Numbered from the stretch's first letter, positions 8,917 through 21,747 are shown. The stretch is 64,000 nucleotides of DNA from CAUZJO01 sp963580245 (GCA_963580245.1 CAUZJO010000005.1:12679-76678); one strand, 5' to 3'. Notes: generated by a model not told the origin, from the sequence alone. Numbers and translations are program-made.

Positions 8917-9723
8917 TCATGGCTCTTCCGGCGATAGAGATGGTTTGATCGTTCGGTCTCGACTGACCGCGCTCAGGGCGCCGTGAAGACCGCGCAATAA
9001 GAGGCTTGCGTCAATCCCCAGGCCCAACATGCGAAACCCCGCTTCGCGGCGCGCGATCAGGTTTCCATTGTTGGTCGCCAAGAGGCCGCACTGTTTGCCT
9101 TGGGCCCGAATCTTGTCCTTGGCCGCGTTGATTTGCTCGGCCACGCCGGGCCCCTCCCACTGGCCGCGATAGCCGGCGGTCGCGGAGTAATCGCTGGGGC
9201 CGAAGAAATAGATGTCCACGCCGGGCACTTCGATCAAGGCGTCGATGTTGCGGCCGGCCTTGACCGACTCGATGATGGGGATGACCAGGACGTTCTCGTT
9301 TGCCTCGCCGACGTGTTGGGTGACGCACTCGCCCCAACCGGTCGCCCGTTCCGCCCCGATCCCGCGCTCGCCTTCGACCGGATAGCGCGCGAAGGCGACC
9401 GCCTGGCGAAGTTGCTCGTCCGTTTCGATCCACGGGACGATGACGCCATCGGCGCCGATGTCGAGCGCCCGCTTGATCAGCCCCCGGTTCAGTTCCGCGA
9501 TCCGGACCAACGCAACGGTCCGGCTGCGCACGGTCGCGCGCAGATGTTCGACGATCTCCTTCCAGTCCAGGTGTCCATGTTCGGCGTCAATGACGACCCA
9601 ATCCAGGCCCAGCGCCACGGCCATCTCGGTGATGCCGACCGACTCCATCGTCACCCACAAGCCGTAGACGGGCTGATCGGCGCCGAGTTTCTCGCGCAGT
9701 TGTCGAATGGCCGAGGTCTTCAT
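8917..9723 (-). CDS. HpcH/HpaI family class II aldolase
   Basis: Cytoplasmic metal-dependent aldolase of the HpcH/HpaI (2-keto-3-deoxy-L-rhamnonate / 4-hydroxy-2-oxoheptanedioate aldolase) family that cleaves 2-keto-3-deoxy acids to pyruvate and an aldehyde. 268 residues, normal length. Diagnostic segments are WVVIDAEHGHLDW (catalytic His), ALVRIAELNRGLIKRALDIG, GADGVIVPWIET, GERGIGAERATGWG, and VIPIIESVKAGRN with the metal-binding Glu; FFGPSDYSATAG follows. AGAAGGA lies 7 nt upstream of the ATG. No sugar-acid pathway genes adjoin it, so the natural substrate cannot be named. Neighbours are unrelated and it is probably transcribed alone. Confidence 0.9.
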   Translation of the reverse strand: MKTSAIRQLREKLGADQPVYGLWVTMESVGITEMAVALGLDWVVIDAEHGHLDWKEIVEHLRATVRSRTVALVRIAELNRGLIKRALDIGADGVIVPWIETDEQLRQAVAFARYPVEGERGIGAERATGWGECVTQHVGEANENVLVIPIIESVKAGRNIDALIEVPGVDIYFFGPSDYSATAGYRGQWEGPGVAEQINAAKDKIRAQGKQCGLLATNNGNLIARREAGFRMLGLGIDASLLLRGLHGALSAVSRDRTIKPSLSPEEP

Positions 9724-9951
9724 GTTTGCATCCTTCTCATCACCGAGCTGTTCTGAACGTTAGCGCGCATCGCCGGGATCGAGGCGGTCCTTTTCCCGGT
9801 TGGTTCAGACCGCCGGGTTGCGTGGGCGAACCTCACGCGCCAGGTCGATAAAACGACTTGCTCCACGTTTAGCACACTTCAGGAGTTTTGCGAATTGAAT
9901 CCACCCGAACTCGCCGGGCACGCTTGCCGCCCGGTGCGACCGGTTGGGGGT

Positions 9952-12480
9952 TCAGATGCCGGTCCCTTCGTCCGAGCCGTCGCTCTTCGGTGCCGAACCG
10001 TTCTGCTCGGGGGCGAACGCCCAGTAATGAAAACTGTTATGATGGCCGTCGCTCCACGTCATGTTGGTTGAGAGTTTGATTCGCAGCGGCGTGCGACGGA
10101 CGAGTTCTCCGGAGATGTTAAAGGTCGCCTCGCATGGCCTGCCCCGTTCGCTTTGGCGCATGTCGCGTCGCAGCGTGCGCGTCGAGGGATCGTCGGGGGT
10201 GTGCAGCGCGAAACTGACCAGCCGCACCGCGCGGGGCGGCTCCGGTTCAACTCCGGGCAGACTCTTGGGCGTGGGGTAATGCAGGTAGGAGCATTCGGCC
10301 TGAAGCAACGCGCATCCGGGTCGGCCCGCGCGGGGAAGATTTCCGACCCCCGCGCGCAACGTCTTGGTGGCGCCCGAGGTGAGCGTATCCTCGGCCAAAA
10401 CGCGCCCTTGCATGTCTTTGATCCTCACGGTCTGCGTGACGGTCGAAGGGACGTCCCCGGCCATGACCTCAACGCGAAGCTCCGACGTATCCCGCAGCTC
10501 ATCGGTGGCCAGATAGAAATGGCCGAACCGGCCTTTGAGCCAGCGGCCTTTATCATCGGGTCCGAGGATGTCGCGGCCGGCCGTCACCCAGGGGGTCAGG
10601 CGCCAGACGCCCGCAGGTTGGCCGTCGACCTCGACGTCGAGAACCATCGGCGTGTGGTCATGCCAGCCCGGTTCATAACGCGTAACGAGCATCAGGTCGC
10701 GTCCGGGCTGGGCCGCCGTCTCGAACGATTCCGACCCGCGAATATGCCGGCCCGAGTCCATGACGACGGTCGTCCCCGAGCGGAACGTGTAGGTCCACTC
10801 CAATGCCTCTTCGCCGCGCAGCGAGGGTTTGCTCGAGTAGTCGTGCGCTCGCTCGTCTTCTTTGAGCCCGACGTTCAGGGTATCCACGAGCCGGTAACCA
10901 CCGGTATCCGCCTGAATCGGCAAACTCCCGCGGCCGACCCAATCCCAATCGGGCTGCAGGACCGTCATGCCGTTGCCGACCGAGACTAATCGACCGCCGA
11001 GCTTGATATGATGGATGCCCGTCAGGAAGCCGCTCTCGATCAACTGGGGAAACCAGTGAGGATAGACGACAAAATAGTCGGGGCGCTCCTCGGGGGGCAT
11101 CGCCTCGATACGGTCCCAGATCGCCATGGGCACGGGCGACTCGAATCGCGGACTGACCAGACCGATGAGATCGACGATGCGGCATCGACCCAGCCAAACG
11201 GTGAACCCCGCGTCGTTGACCGCGATGGCATCGTCGGGCGCCAGATGCTGGTCCATCCACTCACTCAGCCGGACATGGTGTAGCCGGATCTCTTGCGCCG
11301 ATTTGGCGAGCACGATTGACCAGTGCGGAATCATCAAGACCGACAGAAACAACACAAAGCTGCTGAACCAGCCGCGCAACGCCAGCCGCTGATCGATGGC
11401 GTGAATCCCGATCGCCATCAGGGGAACGAACACGACGAGGAAATGGAGGAAGTAGCGGTTGTATTGCCAGTCACCGACAGGCAGTAGGAAGCAGAGCAGT
11501 CCCATGGCAAACGTGGCCGGGACGAGGGCGGCCGCCGCCTCCCAGCCTCGGCCGCTGCGCCGCGCCACCGCGCATAATTTGGCCACGCCGATGATGACCA
11601 CCAGCCACACGAAGCCTTTAAAGAATTCGGCATACTGCGCGCCGAAATAACCGAAGCGGAATCGGATCCCCAGCAGTCCGTTGTAAAGCACCTCGATCCA
11701 GTCGAACTGACGCCCGCCCGACATCTGACCGGCAAACGCGGCCTTGGCGCGCAGGCCGCTGGGGATGATCGAGCCGGTCAGGGCGAAATCCAGGATCGGT
11801 TTGACCAAAGCGAAGAGTGGGGGGAAGGCGAAGGGGAGCGCCGCCAGGAAGCCGGATCGCCGCCAAGTTCCCAACCCCAGCAGCAGGCACATCAGCGCCG
11901 TCATCAGGCCGCCCTCGGGCCGAACCAAGGCCAGCAGCGACGCAACCAGCAGGAAGAGGACTTTTTGCGCCCCGCTTGCCTGACCGGGCACGGGCATCAG
12001 CGCAAGCGAACCGGCCAAGAGCGCGCTGAACAGCGCGATTTCCATCCCGCTAAAGATCCCCCACTGGAGCGAACCCGACGTGAGGAAGAACAAGCCCGCC
12101 AGGAAGGCCCAATCCGTCCGGTCGCTCAGCCGCCGCACCCAATGGAAAACACCCCATGCGGCAAGCCAATAGAAGACGCCACCGGCAACCAGCGCGATCC
12201 AGAGCATCGCCGACTGTGGCGCGCCGGCGAGCAGAAACAGTGCCAGGAAGGCCGGATAGAGGAAACTGGTCGCGCCGCGAACATATCCCTCGCCGGGTAC
12301 GAATTCCAGCAGCCGTCCTTCGGCCAGCGAACGCGCGAAAACCAAATGGATATAGGTGTCATCGATCGCGGGGGCCAATTCGCCGGCGTAGGAGCGGATC
12401 ATGCCGATGTGCAAGCCGGTCAGGCCCGCCGTGATCACCAGGCTAATCCATAAGTAGCGGCGGCAGGTCATCGGTGACAT
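9952..12480 (-). CDS. Polytopic membrane protein, GT-C / family 39-like glycosyltransferase
   Basis: About 842 residues. The first half has roughly ten hydrophobic segments (for example LWISLVITAGLTGLHIGMI, FLYPAFLALFLLAGA, FVVFVPLMAIGIHAI), and the first periplasmic loop carries an acidic DDTYIHLVFARSLAEG motif, as in GT-C transferases that use lipid-linked sugars. A second loop has DDAIAVNDAGFTVWLG, common in this class. The C-terminal 380 residues form a soluble beta-rich domain, likely periplasmic. The ATG at 12480 is chosen because it directly precedes the first membrane helix; ATG 12471 is nearly equal, and the frame is open to a TTG at 12564. Donor and acceptor are unknown. It stands alone between unrelated genes. 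Confidence 0.75.
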   Translation of the reverse strand: MSPMTCRRYLWISLVITAGLTGLHIGMIRSYAGELAPAIDDTYIHLVFARSLAEGRLLEFVPGEGYVRGATSFLYPAFLALFLLAGAPQSAMLWIALVAGGVFYWLAAWGVFHWVRRLSDRTDWAFLAGLFFLTSGSLQWGIFSGMEIALFSALLAGSLALMPVPGQASGAQKVLFLLVASLLALVRPEGGLMTALMCLLLGLGTWRRSGFLAALPFAFPPLFALVKPILDFALTGSIIPSGLRAKAAFAGQMSGGRQFDWIEVLYNGLLGIRFRFGYFGAQYAEFFKGFVWLVVIIGVAKLCAVARRSGRGWEAAAALVPATFAMGLLCFLLPVGDWQYNRYFLHFLVVFVPLMAIGIHAIDQRLALRGWFSSFVLFLSVLMIPHWSIVLAKSAQEIRLHHVRLSEWMDQHLAPDDAIAVNDAGFTVWLGRCRIVDLIGLVSPRFESPVPMAIWDRIEAMPPEERPDYFVVYPHWFPQLIESGFLTGIHHIKLGGRLVSVGNGMTVLQPDWDWVGRGSLPIQADTGGYRLVDTLNVGLKEDERAHDYSSKPSLRGEEALEWTYTFRSGTTVVMDSGRHIRGSESFETAAQPGRDLMLVTRYEPGWHDHTPMVLDVEVDGQPAGVWRLTPWVTAGRDILGPDDKGRWLKGRFGHFYLATDELRDTSELRVEVMAGDVPSTVTQTVRIKDMQGRVLAEDTLTSGATKTLRAGVGNLPRAGRPGCALLQAECSYLHYPTPKSLPGVEPEPPRAVRLVSFALHTPDDPSTRTLRRDMRQSERGRPCEATFNISGELVRRTPLRIKLSTNMTWSDGHHNSFHYWAFAPEQNGSAPKSDGSDEGTGI

Positions 12481-12559
12481 CTTCTCTGGGTTTCGTTTGA
12501 CGCGCGCGGAAGGTGAACCCGCTTGCAAACCTAACGAACCTTGCGTGCGCTCCATGGCA

Positions 12560-12661
12560 CTCAATGACCAACGTAGCGTTCGACAAGGGCGATGTCGATG
12601 ATCTTGCGGATCGAGGTGGCGCGTGGCAAGACGCCGCCCGCCGATCTCAATGCGCCGTTTG
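12560..12661 (-). pseudogene. Possible C-terminal fragment of an unknown gene
   Basis: On the minus strand an open frame of about 32 codons reads ALRSAGGVLPRATSIRKI and ends DIALVERYVGH before a TGA at 12560-12562, just upstream of the GT-C gene. It has no start codon and a stop lies directly upstream. Composition looks protein-like, but the family is not recognised. It may be a gene remnant or chance. Confidence 0.25.
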
Positions 12662-12985
12662 CCCCCTCATGTCCCGTTGTTCATGCTCGATCAAGTTTTC
12701 GGTAACGAAAACCCGGGTACCTACCGAGGCTGTAGCGGAATTCAATACATGCCCCCTCTTCGAGAGGAGCAAGGTCATGCAAGATCGTCGGGTACGTGAT
12801 TCCTGAATCGTAATCTCCCAGTGCTATCGCATCGAAAACGGTGATCCTCGTCAGGAGCATCGCCGCGTAGCCGCCGAGCTCGCGGCCTTGGGGGAGTCGG
12901 ACAACGACGGGAGGCAGCGAACGTTCCGCCGCATCCTCAATTGGTTCATCATCAACGTGGAGCCTGGCCGCGATATCTTTGGTGA
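12662..12985 (+). other. Non-coding or degenerate stretch before the giant gene
   Basis: No intact gene is supported. From about 12805 a plus-strand frame without a good start reads QCYRIENGDPRQEHRR, then AAELAALGESDNDG and RRILNWFIINVEPGRDIF, running on in that frame to 13352. It is not homologous to anything I recognise and has no signal peptide. The giant surface gene becomes readable in a different frame only after a TGA at 12983-12985, so this looks like a rearranged or truncated 5' region. Confidence 0.35.
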
Positions 12986-15900
12986 GCTCGAAGATTCGGC
13001 CGAGCCACCGGCAATATCAGCGAAGACACCGACATCAACGGCGTCGGCGTCACGCTCACCGAATCGTTGGCCTCCTTCTGCGCCAACATCCCCGGCAGCG
13101 GCACTGCGCTCTCGCTTCGCATCACGGTGCACGCGGACGGCGGCTCCGAGGAGGTCGCTTTCGATCACTTCAGCGTCGAGTCGGAACCCCCGCCGGGGCC
13201 GGAGATGGATGTCTCGGGCAATGGCATGTCAATCCCCGACGGGGACGTCACCCCGCAAACCGCGGACGACACCGATTTTGGCAGCGTCCAGTTGGACGGC
13301 GAGACCAACGCCAACACGTTCACGATTTCGAACACCGGCGGCGCCGATCTGAACCTGACCAGCGGCCCCCTCCCCGCGTTGCGATCAGCGGAATGTACGC
13401 CTCCGACTTTGCGCTGACGACCGACGCAACGACGCCGGTCGCCGCCGGCGGCGGAACCACGACGTTCACGATTACGTTTGACCCCAGCGCCGTCGGTCTT
13501 CGCGCCGCCACGGTCGGCATCGATAACGATGAAGCCGATGAAAACTCCTATAACTTCGATATCCAGGGGACCGGTATAGCGTCCGTCCCGGAGATCGACG
13601 TCTCGGGCAACGGCATGTCCATCCCCAACGGCGACACCACGCCTCAAGCCGCCGCCGACACCGATTTCGGTCAACATGACGTATTAAGCGGAGCACAAAC
13701 GAACACCTTTACCATCACGAACTCCGGATTTGCCGTTCTGAACCTGACCGCCGGCCCGCCGCTGGTGGCAATCGGCGGGACCCATGCCTCCGACTTTACG
13801 CTGACGACCGACGCGACGACCCCGGTGGCCAGTGCCGGCGGGACGACGACCTTCATGATCGCATTTGACCCGAGTGCCAATGGCTTGCGCGCGGCGACCG
13901 TCAGCATCGATAACGATGACGCCAACGAGAACCCCTACACCTTCGACATTCAGGGCAAGGGGATGGGGGAAGTCATCTGGACCGACGATTTTGAATCAAC
14001 GGCGCCCACCAGCGGCGACCGCGACGCGCCGAACCACGCCGATATGGATAACGGGGAAATCTGCGCCGACGGGGACTATTTCGTCAGAACCAGCGACCCG
14101 GGTGACGGGACTACCAATGGTTTTGATCAGACGTTCTCCAACATCCAGGACAGCAACTATTGGCGGGCGGAAGACCTGAATGCCTGTATCACCAATCCGG
14201 ACGTGATCAACTGGACGGGCATGGACATCACGGGCCGGACCGACCTGTTGTTCACCGGGTTCTTCGGCGCCAACGCATTGTTTCTTGGCGGCGCGTTCAA
14301 TGCGGATGATTTCATTCGGGTCGAAGCCGATATCGACGGTGGTGGGTTCTCGACCATTCTTGAATTCCAAGGTGATGAAAAGAGCGGGGCGGGATCGAAC
14401 GGTGACTTACGACAGGATACCGATTCCAACGGCGTCGGAGACGGCGTCCTTCTGATCGAGGCTTTGGCGTCCTTCTGCGCAAATATCTCGGGGACCGGAA
14501 CTGCTCTGTCCGTTCGTATTACGGCATCGGTTAACAGCGGTTCGGAGGAGATCGCCTTTGATCACTTCACGGTGGAATCGACCCTGCCCGAAGCCGACCT
14601 CTCGATCACCAAAGTCGACGACAATGATCCGGTGCTGGCCGGCGACACGTTGACTTATACCGTGACGGTCAACAACGCCGGGCCCAGCATGGCGGAGAAC
14701 GTGGTTGTGACCGACACGTTGCCGATGGGGGTGACGTTTGTTTCCACCAGTGGGTGCGCTGAGGATCCGAGTGGCGTGATGACCTGTACGCTCGGCAATA
14801 TCGCGGCGGAGGGGTCGGCGCAATATACGATTGAGGTGACGGTGGACGCGGGGACCAGTGGGGTTATTCCGAATCAGGCGTCGGTCGCCTCCGACACCGG
14901 CGATCCGGACACGGGCAACAACACGGTGAGCGAAGACACGACGGTCTTCCAGGTTGATTATGGCGACGCCCCCGATCCGCTGTTCGCGGTGGCGGGGGAG
15001 TATCCGACATTGTTGGTCAGTGACGGGGCGCGGCACCTGTTGGATGGGACGACTTTCCTGGGCACCGCCGTTGACGCCGAGTTCGACGGCCAGCAGAGCG
15101 CGATGGCCGTCGGCGACGACACCGACGCGGGCGGCGACGACGAAGACGGGGTGATGTTTACCACCCCCCTGGTCACGTGCGAGACGGCCGGAGTGATGGT
15201 CGAGGCCTCGGTGGCGGGTCTGCTCAATGCCTGGGTGGACTTTAACTTCGACGGCGACTGGTCGGATCTCGGCGAACAGATCTTTACCGACATGCCATTG
15301 GCGGCGGGCCCCAACTCGCTCATGTTCAGCGTTCCCTGCGCGCAGTTCACACCGAATTTGACTTACGCCCGGTTCCGTTTCGACAGCGGCGGCGGGCTCT
15401 CGCCGACCGGTTCAGCCAGCGACGGCGAAGTGGAGGACTACACGGTGCAGATCCTCGGCTTGGACTTCAGCGACGCGCCCGATCCGCTCCTTCAGACCCC
15501 CGGTCAATATCCCACGCTCGTGAGCTCCGATGGCGCGCGACATGTCCTCGACGGCGGAGCCATCCTGGGCGAGCACATCGATCCGGATGCGGACGGCCAA
15601 CCCAACGCCGCTGCCGATGGCGACGATACCGACGGCTTCGACTTCGACGATGAAGACGGCGTGACCTTTACGTCGGCGCTGGTTACGGGTTTCACGGCGA
15701 CGGTGGACGTCGAGGCCACGGCGGCCGGATTGCTCAACGCCTGGGCTGATTTCAACGCCGATGGCGATTGGATCGACGCCGGCGAGCAGATATTCACCGA
15801 TGAGCCGCTGGCGGCGGGCGTCAATAGTCTCACTTTCTCGGTGCCGGCGGACGCGACGGTTGGATCGACCTACACCCGCTTCCGCTTCGATCAGGGCGGC

Positions 15901-18900
15901 GGACTCGCCCCCGATGGCATTGCCACCGATGGCGAGGTCGAGGATTACCAGGTCCAGATTGCGCCGAGCGCCGACTTGTCGATCAGCAAGATCGACGACG
16001 TGGACCCGATCGTGGCGGGCAATACTTTGACGTATACCGTCACGGTCAACAATGCGGGGCCGCAAGACGCGGTGGATGTTGTCGTGACCGACATGTTACC
16101 CGCGGGCGTGACGTTCGTTTCGAGCAGCGGCTGCGCCGAGGATCCCAGTGGCGTGCCGACGTGTTCGCTCGGCAACATCGCGGCGGGCGGATCGGCGCAG
16201 TTTACGATCGAGGTGGCGGTCGATCCCATGAGGGTCGGCACGATCACGAACCAGGCCAGCGTCAGTTCCGACACCGACGATCCCGACACGAGCAATAACT
16301 CGGTGAGCGAAGACACGGAGGTCGTCCCGCCGATCACTTTGACTAAATCTTTCACCGATGATCCGGTCTTTACCGGCGACGCCGTGACGCTCGAGTTTAC
16401 GATTGAGAATCTCCTCGCCAGCCAATCCATCAGCGACATCTCGTTTACCGACGACCTGGATGTAGTGGTGTCGGGGCTGGTTGCGGTTGGACTGCCGCTG
16501 AGCGATGTTTGCGGGGCGGGCTCGCAAATCGCGGGCACGTCGCTGCTGACTTTCACCGGTGGGTCGCTCGCGCCCGCGCCCTCGTGCACCTTCTCGGTCA
16601 CGCTTCAGGTCCCCGCCGGTGTCTCGGCCGGGAGCTTCACGAACACCACAAGCACGATTACCGGACTGTTGGGTAGTTTCACGGTAACGGGCAATTCCGC
16701 GACGGATGATCTGGTCGTCGAAAGACCGATGGCCGACTTGTCGATCAGCAAGGCCGACGATGTCGATCCGATCGTGGCGGGGAATGTTTTGACGTATGTG
16801 TTGACGGTCGATAACGCCGGGCCGCAGACGGCCGAAAATGTTGTCGTGAGCGATACGTTGCCGGCGGGGGTTACGTTTGTTTCGAGTAGCGGGTGCGCCG
16901 AAGATCCCACCGGTGTGCCAACGTGTTTGCTCGGCGACATCGCGGCGGGGGGGGTCGGCGCAATTTATGATTAGCGTGACCGTCGATGTCGCGACGGTGG
17001 GGACGGTTACGAATCAGGCGAGTGTTTCTTCGGATACGGATGATCCGGATCCCTCGAACAACTCGGCGAGCGAGGACACCGAGGTGCTTGCGCCCGAGAT
17101 TGATTTGCAGATCGCCAAGGACGACGGCGGCGTGAGCGCGGATGCGGGCGAGACGGTGGTGTATACGCTTGATTACGCCAACGCGGGCAACGTCGAGGCG
17201 ACCGGCGTGGTGTTGACCGAAACGTTGCCGGATCACACGGCGTTTGACGCGGCGGGCAGTTCGGCCGGGTGGATGGATCAGGGCGGTGGGGTTTATACGT
17301 TGGACGTCGGCGCGCTGGCCGCGGCCGCGAATGACACGGCCACGTTTGCGGTGACGGTCGATGATCCGGTGGCGTCGGGCGTGGAGCGCATCGAGAACGT
17401 GGCGAGTATCGCCGACGACGGGGCCAGCGGGGACGATGTGAATCCCGACGACAACTCGGCTTCGGACACCACGGCGCTCAGGACGTATCACAATCAGTTG
17501 CCCGTGGGCTTCGAGGACCTCAAGGACGGGTCGCCCAATTTCAACGACTTCGATTACAACGACGTGGTCTTGCTGGTCGATCAGACCGAGCACTACAACG
17601 ATCAGCATCAGTTGACCGGCCTGAGTCTGCGCATCGAGGCGATCGCGCGCGGCGCGGGCTTCGAGCATGCGGTCCAGCTTGACCTGGGGATCGATGGCGA
17701 CGCGCAGGTCGAGATCCGGCGTTTCGACGCCGGCGGCGGGTCGCTCGGCGCCGAGATGCTCAACGAGGTCGGCGCGCCGATCCGCGGGCTGGTGGTCTTC
17801 CCCTCGACCGCCGACGCCCTGCCGCCGTTCGCCGGGGCCGACGGGTGCTTCACCAACACCGAAGCGGGCCAGCCCGCGTCGATGCGCACACCCGGATTCG
17901 CCACCGAGATCGAGCTGACCAATCCCGATCCCACGCTCAACCCGCGCGTTTTCGACGACCCGGCCACCACGTTCGTCAACGAGCACGACGCGGGGCTCTA
18001 CGGGTTCAACATCCTGGTCAGCCAGACCGGCAACATGATCTATCACACCTGGGATTTCGACACGGCGACCGAGGACGTGGTCTCGGGGACGCAGTATCCG
18101 GGCGAGCCGCTGGCCAGCTTCCCGCTGGAGCAGGCCTTCGTGCTGCCGACGGACTGGAAGCACCCCCTGGAGACGGTCCAGATGTGGGATTCGCACCCCG
18201 ATTTCGAGCCGTTCATCATCTCGGGGCGCACGACCAACACCGATTGGCCGCTGGCCAACGTCCGCAGCGACCGGGTCTGGCCGCCGGAGGGCGAGACAAC
18301 GAGCCTAAACCCAACTAAATCAACGTCCGAGATGGCTGGCGCGAAGGCCGCCTCGCCGATCCCCGCCACGCCCATCTTCGGCGATCTGGACGATGACGGC
18401 ACGATCGAGATCGTCTACGGCAAGTTCCTGAACCTGATCGAGATCTACGACGCGCGCGGCTATCGCCGCCTGGCCATCGACCCCTTCCCCGACCAGCTCG
18501 TCGACTCCCAGTCCAGCACGGTGCTGGTCGACCTGGACGGCGACGGCGACGGCGACCTGGAAATCGTGCGCTGCTACGATAACGGCGCGGTCGTGGCCTA
18601 TCACCACGACGGGACCGAATACCTGCCCGCCACGGGCGAGCGGCTGGTCCTCGAAGGCGCGATCAAGGGCACGCCGGCCGTGGGCGACCTCGACGGCGAC
18701 GGTGCCCCCGAGCTGATCGTCCAGACCGGCCACAACCGGCTCCATGTGTTCAGTCGCGACCTGGCGCCGCTGCCCGGCTTCCCCGCGGACCTGGGCGGCG
18801 CTTCGATCGACATCGGCGGCCACTACTTCCTGACCCCCTCGCCCGCGCTGGCCGACTTGGGCGGCGACGGCGCGCTCGAGATCATCGCCGTTAGCCTCTC

Positions 18901-19630
18901 GGGCTGCGTTCACGTGCTGAGCGGCGCGGGCGCGACGGTGCCCGGCTGGCCGGTCGAGCTGGGTGAACGCGTCATCGCCAGCCCCGCCATCGGCGACCTG
19001 AACGCCGACGGCCTGATCGAGATCGTGATCGCCACCGAAAACGGGGCGGTCCACGCCCTGACCGCCGACGGCTCGGCCCTGCCCGGCTGGCCCGCCCACC
19101 GCCTGCGCGGCGGCACCTCCTCGCCGGTGCTGGCCGACACCGACGGCGACGGCCGCCTCGATGTCTACATCGGGTCCTACGACGGCCAACTCTACGCCTT
19201 CGGCCACGACGGCGCGCCGCTGGCGGACTACCCGCGCCCCACGCGCTCGGTGATCCACGCCTCCCCGTTCTTCGCCGACTTGGACGCCGACGGCCACCCC
19301 GACCCCTTGTCCGGCTCCGACGCCGGCGCGCTCTACCAGTTCAACGCCCCGGGCCCCCACGGCACCCCGCCCCAAGCCCTGACCCAAACCCCCAGCCTGA
19401 TCATCACGGCGGGCTCGGTGGGCGACGTGGACGCCGACGGCCTGCTCGAGATCGCCATCGGCAACCACGACGGCCACCTGCGAATCATCCAAACCGACAC
19501 GGCGGCCCCCTTCGACAAAGCCCTGACCTGGAACGGCCTACGCGGAACAGGCCTCAACCAAGGCCAAGCCCCCACCCAACCCATCCAAGGTGCCCGCAAC
19601 CGCGCGCGATATTGGGAGCTGTATCAATAG
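12986..19630 (+). pseudogene. Giant multidomain surface protein gene, frameshifted twice and lacking its 5' end
   Basis: About 2,214 codons in three frames. In order: the end of a domain also found complete at 13.97-14.59 kb (ASFCANIPGSGTALSLRI); two choice-of-anchor-D modules (13.2-13.97 kb, VSGNGMSIP and DIQGTG); the complete domain; a DUF11 repeat (ADLSITKVDDNDPV); two GEVED domains (DYGDAPDPLF, DGEVEDYTVQI); DUF11; a DUF11-like variant (LTKSFTDDPVFTGDAV); two more DUF11-like units; an LruC-type domain (FEDLKDGSPNFNDFDYNDVV); and an FG-GAP/VCBS-like propeller (GDLDDDGTIEIVYG). It ends in ARYWELYQ. One C is missing at 13366-13370 and one G is extra at 16947-16954; correcting both gives one frame. 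No signal peptide or start codon is visible. Probably a cell-surface or secreted adhesin. Confidence 0.8.
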
Positions 19631-19747
19631 GCCAGGCGGACCATAGAGCGACGAACAGTCAATGGGTGGTCCGATCCTGACTGTCGAACCCGCGGCCCGT
19701 CATTTATCGCGTATCGCGCGTCGAGTCGAACAAATCGATTCGGCGCG

Positions 19748-20221
19748 TCAATCGGCCGAGCTGATTTGGACTTCCAGGCCGTCGGGGTCATCGAAGTAGA
19801 CCCTGTTGGCGGTGCGGCGCATGCGGGCGTCGAAACCCGCGGCCTTGAGTTTCTCCTCGGCCGCATCGGGGTCATAATCCTCGATCTCGAAACAAAAATG
19901 GTCCATGCGCGCCTCGTCGCCCTTGAACAGGGCGAGAAAATCGTGGCCGCAATTCAGAAAGCAGCTACTGTCGCCGCCGTCGCGGCTGACGGTCAGGCCG
20001 AGGCACTGGGCATAAAAGTCGCGCGAGCGCGGCACGTCGGTCACGCGCAGGGCGACGTGGTCGAGCCCGACCGCCTGAAACGTGCTTCCCTCCTCGGCGG
20101 CGGCACCTCGCCCGACCCCGCTAAGTAACGCAACCAACCCTCCCAGGTGCGTAACCAGTTGCCGGCGGCTTAGCCGCCCCGACTCAAATTGCCCGATCAG
20201 TCGATCGATCCGTGTGTCCAT
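19748..20221 (-). CDS. Exported VOC (glyoxalase-fold) family protein, probably Tat substrate
   Basis: 157 residues. An N-terminal SRRQLVTHLGGLVALLSG looks like a twin-arginine signal with cleavage near GAAA/EE. A single vicinal-oxygen-chelate domain follows: LDHVALRVTDVPRSRDFY, LGLTVSRDGGDS, MDHFCFEIEDYDP and a C-terminal VYFDDPDGLEVQIS. Histidines in LDHVAL and MDHFCF and the Glu in GLEVQ sit where VOC enzymes bind metal. The ATG at 20221 has GGAAGGG 6 nt upstream; a GTG at 20242 is less likely. The substrate is unknown; an exported VOC protein is somewhat unusual. No operon partner is visible. Confidence 0.8.
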   Translation of the reverse strand: MDTRIDRLIGQFESGRLSRRQLVTHLGGLVALLSGVGRGAAAEEGSTFQAVGLDHVALRVTDVPRSRDFYAQCLGLTVSRDGGDSSCFLNCGHDFLALFKGDEARMDHFCFEIEDYDPDAAEEKLKAAGFDARMRRTANRVYFDDPDGLEVQISSAD

Positions 20222-20389
20222 AATGAACCCTTCCGTTTTCACTGAGTTTTATTGATTGAAATTGATACCCCTTCCGCGGACCACTGGCAATCATGGAGCG
20301 TTTCCGTTATTCTCGATAGTGTAGGCGATTGGCTGGCGATTGACCGAATCCCCCCGATACCCATCCGCTCAAGAAGGGCCGGCTTCTGA

Positions 20390-21460
<1,071 letters not shown>

Positions 21461-21672
21461 GCATTTGAAGGAAAGAGATGCGTTCGCCGCCCAAGCCGGG
21501 GGATGGGTCGTCTCATTGGGCGGGCCGGTGCCAAAGGAACCAAACGTCCGGCTCGCATGTCAACATGAGGTGAATGATTCTCCGACGCGGTCTCCGCGCG
21601 GATTCGGCACGTAGTTCCATGTTCTCGACACCGTCGGAGAGGACCATATCGGCCGTCGATCCATTTGCGTGG

Positions 21673-21700
21673 CTGACAATTTGGCTGTTGGGTTTATAGT
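21673..21700 (+). promoter_or_regulatory. Probable promoter for the C25 lipoprotein gene
   Basis: CTGACA (21673-21678) and TATAGT (21695-21700) are 16 bp apart, each one base from consensus. Transcription would begin near 21707, which argues against the earlier in-frame starts at 21700 and 21706 and for the ATG at 21748. Confidence 0.55.
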
Positions 21701-21747
21701 TGGTTATGGTGACCCGTTCGTTTGATCAGCATGAGACATTGAGTTGG

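Noticed and set aside
18320..19492. Minus-strand open frame of 390 codons opposite the giant protein's propeller
   Set aside because: Valine/glycine-rich shadow of GAC/GGC-rich coding sequence; the plus-strand frame has clear FG-GAP repeats.
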